Origin: an uncultured Eubacteriales bacterium
GTDB taxonomy: Bacteria > Bacillota > Clostridia > Oscillospirales > Oscillospiraceae
DNA: 13,665 nucleotides
Direction of reading: 5' to 3'
Assembly: GCA_900549545.1 (NCBI GenBank)
Contig: URPA01000050.1
Coordinates: 1-13,665, forward strand
Within the stretch, counting starts at the first letter, position 1, and the number at the start of each line of letters is the position of its first letter. The position numbers and the translations under genes were made by a program. Under the pieces are notes generated by a model. That model was not told the DNA's origin. It saw only the letters and a list, made by a program, of their open reading frames with translations, and made no database searches. Of this stretch, positions 6,350 through 11,299 are shown in pieces.

Positions 6350-6373
6350 CCATGTATAGCAATGCTATACATG
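6350..6373 (-). promoter_or_regulatory. Switching hairpin and antiterminator strand of the riboswitch
   Basis: A perfect 10-bp hairpin (6364-6373 with 6351-6360, 3-base loop) follows the aptamer. Its first four bases in RNA order (6373-6370) are also part of the aptamer's closing P1 arm (6375-6370), so the two compete. Its other arm, GCTATACATGG (6360-6350), can instead pair with the whole 5' arm of the terminator (6339-6329): 10 of 11 positions with one A-A mismatch. Expected logic: Mn2+ stabilises P1, the hairpin opens, the antiterminator forms, and the gene is on. Confidence 0.75.
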
Positions 6374-6453
6374 AGTCTTGTTAATTAAGGCAAGCCAGGC
6401 CAGAGGCCGGGTTTGTTGACTTGCCACGCTTGCGCGCCTACTACTCCCTCATG
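6370..6453 (-). promoter_or_regulatory. yybP-ykoY manganese riboswitch aptamer
   Basis: Read on the - strand, the element is closed by P1, CATGAG (6453-6448) with CTCATG (6375-6370). Next to P1 is the family hallmark loop GGAGTAG (6447-6441), and on the 3' side is the matching loop AACAAGA just before P1. Between them are a small CGC-GCAA-GCG hairpin and a longer arm, GGCAAG paired with CTTGCC, capped by GGCC-TCT-GGCC. This is the yybP-ykoY fold, in which L1 and L3 dock to bind Mn2+. It begins about 5 bases after the predicted transcription start and lies upstream of a cation antiporter, matching the known role of this class in Mn2+ efflux. Confidence 0.88.
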
Positions 6454-6464
6454 GATATGGATGG

Positions 6465-6493
6465 ATAGTAACACAGTTTTTCCCGGTTGTCAA
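6465..6493 (-). promoter_or_regulatory. Sigma-A promoter of the riboswitch/antiporter unit
   Basis: On the - strand a perfect TTGACA (6493-6488), a 17-base spacer and TACTAT (6470-6465). Transcription should start near 6458, just before the aptamer. Confidence 0.88.
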
Positions 6494-6534
6494 CCGAAAA
6501 GGCCCGATAATCTTCGTCACAATTTTAATTTGTT

Positions 6535-6563
6535 TTGACAGAATGCGCCGGACAATATATACT
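6535..6563 (+). promoter_or_regulatory. Sigma-A promoter of the aldolase gene
   Basis: Perfect TTGACA (6535-6540), 17-base spacer, TATACT (6558-6563), 29 bases before the start codon. It is divergent from the antiporter promoter at 6465-6493; the -35 boxes are about 40 bases apart. Confidence 0.88.
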
Positions 6564-6592
6564 CAAGCCATACCAAACAGGAGGTAAAAGAG

Positions 6593-7369
6593 ATGGAAAA
6601 TCTTCTTAAACATAAGCTTGAAAGCGGGCAGATAGTTTTCGGCAGCTTTAACTGGACTGCCAGCACAATGGTGACGGAATGCTTCGGGCACGCAGGGCTT
6701 GACTACGCCATAATCGACGCTGAGCACAGCCCCATTGACACTGAGGGCGCTGTGAACATGGTGCGCGCGGCGAAGGTGCAGGGGCTCACGCCCATCATCC
6801 GCGCCAAGGACTGCACCCGCCCCGGCATAATGAAAATGCTCGATTTGGGCGCGGAGGGACTGATCGTTCCGAATCTGCGCAGCGTGGACGAGGTCAAGCG
6901 CCTTGTGGACTTCGGCAAGTATCCCCCTGTCGGCCGCCGCGGCTTTGCCCAGGGGCGCCGAGCGGGCTTCGGCTTTGATGAAAACTCAAGAGATATCGAC
7001 GAATATCTGCGCGCGAGCAATGAGCTGACGCTGCTTCTGCCCATGTGCGAGACAGTGGATATGCTCGAGCATATTGAGGAGGCCGCCGCTGTTGAGGGTG
7101 TGGACGGGATATACGTCGGCCCCTTTGACCTGTCGCTCGACATGGGCATCCCCGGCCGCTTTGACAGGCCCGAGTTTATCGACGCGCTCAAGCGCATTGA
7201 GGCCGCCTGCCGCGCGGCGAACAAGTTCTCCTTCATCTTCTCCAGCACCCCGGAGGCCGCCGTCCAGCACATAAAGCTCGGCTACCAGGCCCCCACTCTG
7301 GGCATTGACGCCGCCATGCTCATTAACGCCTATCAGGACGCGCTCAAAAAAGTAAAAGAAGCATTATAA
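6593..7369 (+). CDS. HpcH/HpaI-family class II aldolase (258 aa)
   Basis: Metal-dependent aldolase of the HpcH/HpaI group, which splits or forms 2-keto-3-deoxy (or 4-hydroxy-2-keto) acids to give pyruvate and an aldehyde. The TIM-barrel active-site residues are all visible: Asp42 and His45 in DAEHSP, Arg70 in PIIRAKD, the metal ligand Glu153 in LPMCETVD and the metal ligand Asp179 in GPFDLS. His45 and Arg70 align with the same numbers I recall for E. coli HpaI. GRRGFAQGRRAGFG (114-127) matches the conserved loop. Length is usual. Start supported by AGGAGGT at 6579-6585. It is transcribed alone from a near-consensus promoter to a strong terminator, so no neighbour reveals the substrate; sugar-acid breakdown (2-keto-3-deoxy-rhamnonate or -galactarate type) is the likeliest guess. 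Confidence 0.92.
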   Translation: MENLLKHKLESGQIVFGSFNWTASTMVTECFGHAGLDYAIIDAEHSPIDTEGAVNMVRAAKVQGLTPIIRAKDCTRPGIMKMLDLGAEGLIVPNLRSVDEVKRLVDFGKYPPVGRRGFAQGRRAGFGFDENSRDIDEYLRASNELTLLLPMCETVDMLEHIEEAAAVEGVDGIYVGPFDLSLDMGIPGRFDRPEFIDALKRIEAACRAANKFSFIFSSTPEAAVQHIKLGYQAPTLGIDAAMLINAYQDALKKVKEAL

Positions 7370-7374
7370 ATATC

Positions 7375-7409
7375 AAAAACCGCTCACTTATTTAAGTGAG
7401 CGGTTTTTT
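7375..7409 (+). terminator. Strong bidirectional terminator
   Basis: Arms AAAAACCGCTCACTTA (7375-7390) and TAAGTGAGCGGTTTTT (7393-7408) are perfect complements, with T6 at the + strand end and T5 at the - strand end. It lies 6 bases after the aldolase stop and directly abuts the stop of the leftward gene at 7409, so it should end both convergent transcripts. Confidence 0.95.
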
Positions 7410-7738
7410 CATTTTTCATCGGTTTTGAACTGGTCATCAGCGTAGGTCCAGCCCCGGTCAACCAGCCAATAGGGCACCTCACTTTTGCTCAGGTCAAAGT
7501 CCTCGCCGTTGTTTCCATCGCGAAAGCGCTCCATCTTGAGCTTTGTCTCATAGGCGCGAAGCTCCTTGAGCGTGAACGGCAGGCCCTGTTCCTGAGCGAT
7601 GGGCAGCAGGACATATTCAACCACCGCGTCCCTAATCTCGAGGCTGCCGGGATAATTGGCCTCAGCCTCCTCGATACGGCGGCGCAGGGCCTCATCACTG
7701 TTATAGAGGGCAAAAAACTTCTCAACATTCTCGTTCAT
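7409..7738 (-). CDS. Small Nif11-like protein of unknown function (109 aa)
   Basis: Acidic soluble protein, last gene of a leftward three-gene operon. Residues 1-25 (NVEKFFALYNSDEALRRRIEEA) and 45-65 (LPIAQEQGLPFTLKELRAYE) resemble the two helical halves of the Nif11 domain: the 'F...l..d..L..kl..a' opening and the 'A.e.G..FT.eEL' motif. About 20 extra residues (NYPGSLEIRDAVVEYV) lie between them. Nif11-type domains occur both as stand-alone proteins and as leaders of ribosomally made peptides. Here there is no GG cleavage site, no Cys/Ser/Thr-rich core and no modifying enzyme, so a peptide precursor is unlikely. The start has GAGGTGAG upstream, overlapping the stop of the preceding gene (9-base gap). 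The family match is by eye and uncertain. Confidence 0.72.
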   Translation of the reverse strand: MNENVEKFFALYNSDEALRRRIEEAEANYPGSLEIRDAVVEYVLLPIAQEQGLPFTLKELRAYETKLKMERFRDGNNGEDFDLSKSEVPYWLVDRGWTYADDQFKTDEK

Positions 7739-7747
7739 AAGCTCACC

Positions 7748-8104
7748 TCATATCCAATAGGCCACAACATGCGCCGCGATTGCAAGGCAGGACACAAGCG
7801 AGAGCCAGCGGTGCCATTCCATGCGTTTCTTGACATCCTTCATCATGTGGCAGGCAGCGACCAGCCATATAAGCAGCGCAAAGCTCAAAGCGCCAAAAAC
7901 CGGCAGCGCAGCGCCCTTTGCGAGTGCCACGGGAAAAACCAGAATAATGTGCACGATGGCAGCCAAAAACAGCAGGCCGCTTGCAGCCTCATGAATTTTC
8001 ATGAGCGCCGCATTGAGCTTATGAAGCCCCAGCTTTCGCAGCGGGTATTTCACCGCAAGCAGAATATAGCACACAAGGCAGATATACCCGGTAACAAGTC
8101 TCAT
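7748..8104 (-). CDS. Four-helix membrane protein, candidate di-heme b-type cytochrome (118 aa)
   Basis: Four hydrophobic helices at about 3-20, 36-60, 66-86 and 99-117. Histidines fall at 38 and 52 in helix 2 and at 98 and 112 in helix 4, both pairs exactly 14 apart. The same spacing on two parallel helices binds two hemes in cytochrome b of bc1-type complexes, and bis-His helices of this kind occur in small b-type cytochromes and ferric-reductase-like or DUF4405-like proteins. I infer that this protein could carry electrons across the membrane, but no redox partner is encoded nearby. Start supported by AAAGGAGAA upstream. Middle gene of an operon: 11 bases after the SGNH-like gene and 9 before the Nif11-like gene. 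Heme binding is untested; the gene itself is clear. Confidence 0.8.
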   Translation of the reverse strand: MRLVTGYICLVCYILLAVKYPLRKLGLHKLNAALMKIHEAASGLLFLAAIVHIILVFPVALAKGAALPVFGALSFALLIWLVAACHMMKDVKKRMEWHRWLSLVSCLAIAAHVVAYWI

Positions 8105-8115
8105 ATAATTCTCCT

Positions 8116-8955
8116 TTATGCCGCGTGGGTTCTGAGATAGTTCAAAATCTCAGTCAGCGCCTCGGAGTTGAGGGCCTTGCCGTTGGCAGAGGCATACTCA
8201 GACATCAGAGCGCCGCTGCTGTCGCGAAGAGCCACGGCGGGGTCGGTAAAGTATGCGCCGGTGTCGATGCAGACCTGCTTTATCCACTCATTCGCCGAAA
8301 TTGCCATATCGACGGTCAGCCCGTCAATGCTGGGGTAATCAACCGTCACAGAGCTCACTGCGCAGCATATAATGACCGTGTCCGGGCTTGCGGCGTGTAT
8401 GGAGTTAATAAGGGCACAGTAACCGGTAATGAAGCTGTCCTGCGTCACATTGGCAAGAGAGTCCATGCCAAGGGCGATGACAAGCTTCTGCGGCTTTGTA
8501 ATCAGCGCCGCGTCCGCCGGGCTTATCTCGGACCCGTCATCCGGGAAAACAATGTTGAAGCTTGAGAGGCTGCCCGCCGGGATGTTGCCGGCAGAGCTTG
8601 TCCAGACCTGATTTGTCGCCGTGCCTGCGGTGAGCATGCCATAATCGCGCAGGCCAAGCCATATGCTGTCAGACAGGAAGGTCAGCGAATCGATATAATC
8701 CTGCCCGGCGTCGGCGGTTTCGACAAGCTCGTGGAGCGTCCCGTCCCCGGTCAAGGCGGGCAAAGGCTCCGCCTCGCCGCCATCGGTGCCGGTTTTCTCA
8801 TCGGCAACCTCGCCCAGCATGATATTGCCGCGCTCCTGCTCCCCGTCATACTTTGACGCGGCAGCAAAAATCAGCCCCACCAGAACCGCCACAAGGCACA
8901 GGACAATGGAGAAGGCCCATATTATATTTTTAAGTCCGTTCAGCTTGCCGCCCAT
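8116..8955 (-). CDS. Membrane-anchored SGNH/GDSL-like protein, probably catalytically altered (279 aa)
   Basis: N-terminal anchor helix at residues about 11-33 with a short basic cytoplasmic end, a low-complexity acidic linker (about 36-75), then an extracellular domain with the SGNH hydrolase outline: block I LTFLSDSIWLGL (Ser97 at the nucleophile position, Gly of GDS replaced by Ser), block III LVIALGMDSL in place of GxND, INSIHAASPDTVIICCAVSSV, and a C-terminal SEYASANGKALNSEALTEILNYLRTH. There family members normally read DGxHL; Asp and His are replaced (NGKAL, 258-262), so the usual Ser-His-Asp chemistry seems lost. The start at 8955 is chosen for GGAGG 5 bases upstream; an in-frame ATG at 9021 lies in the hairpin region. 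First gene of a three-gene leftward operon. No promoter is clear upstream. Confidence 0.82.
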   Translation of the reverse strand: MGGKLNGLKNIIWAFSIVLCLVAVLVGLIFAAASKYDGEQERGNIMLGEVADEKTGTDGGEAEPLPALTGDGTLHELVETADAGQDYIDSLTFLSDSIWLGLRDYGMLTAGTATNQVWTSSAGNIPAGSLSSFNIVFPDDGSEISPADAALITKPQKLVIALGMDSLANVTQDSFITGYCALINSIHAASPDTVIICCAVSSVTVDYPSIDGLTVDMAISANEWIKQVCIDTGAYFTDPAVALRDSSGALMSEYASANGKALNSEALTEILNYLRTHAA

Positions 8956-8974
8956 AGGCGCCTCCAGTTTTATC

Positions 8975-9049
8975 TGTTGGCAAAGCCATAGGCTTCCCCA
9001 ACAAATGGGATTACGCTTCATTCGCCGACAGCTGCCGGCGAATGAAGCG
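8975..9049 (-). other. Two stable hairpins in the leader of the SGNH-like operon
   Basis: Hairpin 1: TGTTGG/CCAACA (8975-8980/8998-9003) with nested AAGCC/GGCTT (8983-8987/8991-8995). Hairpin 2: a perfect 14-bp stem, 9014-9027 with 9036-9049, with an 8-base loop. Neither has a T-tract on the - strand; hairpin 2 is followed by CTTTT on the + strand. They lie between the EF-G-like gene and the SGNH-like gene, where I find no convincing promoter. Confidence 0.55.
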
Positions 9050-9071
9050 AGGCTTTTAACGTATTTTCGTC

Positions 9072-9100
9072 AAGCGCGAGGAGAAATTCTCCTCGCGCTT
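9072..9100 (-). terminator. Hairpin after the EF-G-like gene, terminator without U-tract
   Basis: Near-perfect palindrome, arms AAGCGCGAGGAGAA (9072-9085) and TTCTCCTCGCGCTT (9087-9100), 22 bases past the stop of the EF-G-like gene. The stem is very stable, but in the leftward transcript it is followed by GACGAAAATAC, not U's, so termination may be partial or the hairpin may protect the mRNA end. Confidence 0.45.
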
Positions 9101-9122
9101 AAAGTTTGTCTGAGCTGGTATA

Positions 9123-11135
9123 TTACTCGGCCTCGGCCATAGCCTTGGCTTCCTCAATGACCTTCTGCTGGACGTTGCCGGGGGCTTCCTCATAGCGGAT
9201 AAACTTGCAGGTGAAGGAGCCGCGGCCCTGAGTCATGGAGCGCAGGTCAATGGTGTAGGAGCTCATCTCGGCCATGGGGACCTCGGCCTCGACCGTCTGC
9301 ATGCCGTCCTCAGCGTTCATGCCGAGCACGGTGCCACGGCGCTTGGAGCTGATATCGCTCATGATATCGCCGAGGTTTGCATCGGGAATGGTGACCTGAA
9401 GCAGGCCGATAGGCTCAAGAATGGTGGGCTTTGCCTTGGGAATACCGTCCTGATAGGCAAGGCGGGCAGCAGTCTGGAAGGCCATATCGTTGGAGTCAAC
9501 AGGGTGGTAGGAGCCATCATACAGGGTGGCCTTCAGGCCGACCAGCGGGTACCCCGCCAGGACGCCCTTGACAACCGCGTTGCGCAGGCCCTTTTCAACG
9601 GAGGGGAAGAAGTTTTTGGGAACGGAGCCGCCAAAGACTTCCTCGGCAAAGATCATGTCGTCCTGCTCGTCCTGCGGCTCGAAGCGGATCCACACATCAC
9701 CGAACTGGCCGGAACCGCCGGACTGCTTCTTGTGGCGGCCGTGGGCCTCGACCTTGCCCTTTATCTTCTCACGGTAAGCGACGCGGGCGGGCTTGAGCTC
9801 GGTCTCAACGCCGAAGCGGCTCTTGAGCTTTGCGCACAGTACGTCGACCTGAATGTCGCCCTCGCCGGAGATGACCATCTGATGGGTCTCGGCGTTGTTG
9901 ACGAGAGTGAAGGAGATATCCTCCTCGTTGAGTCTTGCAAGACCCGCGGCGACCTTATCGTCCTGACCCTTGGTCTTGGGGGCGATGGCCATGGAGTAGC
10001 AGGGCTCGGGCAGCTCGATAGCGGGCAGCTCAACCTCGTTCTTGGGATCGCACACGGTATCGCCGGTCTTCCAGTCCATCTTGCCGACGGCAACTATATC
10101 GCCGCAGCAGGCGTCCTTGACCTCGGTGGTCTTCTTGCCGCAGACGGTGTAGAGACGGCCGAGCTTATCGGTGCTGGAGGCGCGGACATCGCGCAGGGAC
10201 ATATCGGCGGTGATCTTGCCGCCCATGACCTTGACAAAGCTGTACTTGCCAAACTGGTCGGAAATGGTCTTGAAAACGAAGCCCAGAGTGGGAGCGGCGG
10301 GGTCGATACCCTCAACATCGCAGGGGGCGGGGACATAGTCCACCACAGCCTGAAGGAAGGCCTCGGTGCCGATGTTCGCCATGGCGGAGCTTGCGAGCAC
10401 GGGGACAACGGTGCGGTCCTTGAGACCGGCCTTGATGCCGGCGGCGATGTCAGCCTCTTCAAGCTCCATCGTCTCAAAGAACTTCTCCATAAGCTCCTCA
10501 GTGGCGCCGGCGGCGGTCTCCATCAGAGCCTCGCGCAGCTCAGCGACCTTATCAGCATCAGCCGCGGGCACGGGGACCTTGCTGGTCTTGCCGCCCTTGG
10601 TCTGGTAAGCCACATTGTGAACCAGGTCAATAACGCCGGTGCCGTCGCTCATGGGAGCGGTGACGGCGCAGACGACGCTGCCGTACTTTGCCTTGAGCGC
10701 GTCAAGCACCGCGTAGTAATCGCCGTGCTCCTCGTCGCACTTGGAGATGCAGAACATAACAGGCTTATTGGCAGCCTTGAGGTACTTCCAGGAGCGCTCT
10801 GCGCCGACGGAGATACCGTCCTTCGCGGAGCAGAGGATAACGCCGGTCTCAGCTGCGCGGATGGCGCACAGCGCCTCACCCACGAAGTCAAAGAAGCCCG
10901 GGCAGTCAATAACGTTGACCTTGCAGCCGCCGAAGTTCACCGGGGCGACAGAGGACGAGATGGTTATCTGGCGCTTGATTTCCTCGGCGTCATAGTCGCA
11001 GACGGTGTTGCCGTCGCTGGTCTTGCCCTGGCGGTCAACGCCGCCGGTGACGAAAAGAAGGCTCTCCGCCAGGCTTGTCTTACCGGTGTTGCCATGCCCC
11101 AACAGGCAGATGTTGCGAATGTTTTTGCTTTCCAT
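9123..11135 (-). CDS. EF-G-like translational GTPase paralogue (670 aa)
   Basis: Has the full elongation factor G layout: GTPase domain (about 1-265), domain II beta barrel (about 280-370), domain III (about 380-460), domain IV (about 460-585, with GRHKKQSGGSGQFGDVWIRFEP) and C-terminal domain V (about 590-665, ending in the TQGRGSF region). P-loop GHGNTGKT at 13-20. G3 is DCPGFFDF (77-84), with Phe81 where canonical EF-G has the GTPase His, and G4 is SKCD (131-134) instead of NKxD. These features mark the second EF-G-like family widespread in Firmicutes rather than housekeeping FusA, and no rpsL/rpsG/tuf genes are nearby. Its role is not settled; ribosome recycling or stress translation are possibilities. 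Start has GAGGAAG upstream and a promoter at 11194-11223. Translation through a conserved family confirms the strand. Confidence 0.92.
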   Translation of the reverse strand: MESKNIRNICLLGHGNTGKTSLAESLLFVTGGVDRQGKTSDGNTVCDYDAEEIKRQITISSSVAPVNFGGCKVNVIDCPGFFDFVGEALCAIRAAETGVILCSAKDGISVGAERSWKYLKAANKPVMFCISKCDEEHGDYYAVLDALKAKYGSVVCAVTAPMSDGTGVIDLVHNVAYQTKGGKTSKVPVPAADADKVAELREALMETAAGATEELMEKFFETMELEEADIAAGIKAGLKDRTVVPVLASSAMANIGTEAFLQAVVDYVPAPCDVEGIDPAAPTLGFVFKTISDQFGKYSFVKVMGGKITADMSLRDVRASSTDKLGRLYTVCGKKTTEVKDACCGDIVAVGKMDWKTGDTVCDPKNEVELPAIELPEPCYSMAIAPKTKGQDDKVAAGLARLNEEDISFTLVNNAETHQMVISGEGDIQVDVLCAKLKSRFGVETELKPARVAYREKIKGKVEAHGRHKKQSGGSGQFGDVWIRFEPQDEQDDMIFAEEVFGGSVPKNFFPSVEKGLRNAVVKGVLAGYPLVGLKATLYDGSYHPVDSNDMAFQTAARLAYQDGIPKAKPTILEPIGLLQVTIPDANLGDIMSDISSKRRGTVLGMNAEDGMQTVEAEVPMAEMSSYTIDLRSMTQGRGSFTCKFIRYEEAPGNVQQKVIEEAKAMAEAE

Positions 11136-11193
11136 GTTTTGCTTCCTCTCTGTCAGAATATATAGATGAATAGAAATTTCACACTTGTCATTT

Positions 11194-11223
11194 ATTATAC
11201 ACTATACCCCGCCCCCTTTGCAA
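11194..11223 (-). promoter_or_regulatory. Sigma-A promoter for the EF-G-like gene
   Basis: On the - strand TTGCAA (11223-11218), an 18-base spacer, and perfect TATAAT (11199-11194), giving a 5' leader of about 50 bases. Confidence 0.7.
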
Positions 11224-11235
11224 CAATAATTTTCC

Positions 11236-11281
11236 TTATAAAAACTCCGGGCCCCTGGAATCTTCACCAAAGGCCCGGAGT
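11236..11281 (-). terminator. Intrinsic terminator of the P-type ATPase-like gene
   Basis: Perfect 10-bp GC-rich stem, arms ACTCCGGGCC (11244-11253) and GGCCCGGAGT (11272-11281), followed on the - strand by TTTTTATAA (11244-11236). It lies 18 bases past the stop at 11300 and separates this gene from the EF-G-like gene. Confidence 0.85.
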
Positions 11282-11299
11282 ATAATCTGTTTTTTCGCT

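Noticed and set aside
6276..6372. Longer starts for the antiporter frame (ATG at 6320) and an overlapping 221-codon frame from 6372
   Set aside because: The first lies in the terminator hairpin of the riboswitch without an RBS; the second is a shadow in another frame with an implausible composition.
7409..7738. Nif11-like protein as a ribosomal peptide precursor
   Set aside because: No GG cleavage site, no Cys/Ser/Thr-rich core, and no radical SAM, LanM-like or exporter gene nearby.
9504..11165. 553-codon open frame on the + strand, antisense to the EF-G-like gene
   Set aside because: It lies wholly opposite a well-conserved GTPase gene, has no recognisable domain or RBS, and its Ala/Gly/Leu/Asp-rich product is what the complement of GC-biased codons gives.
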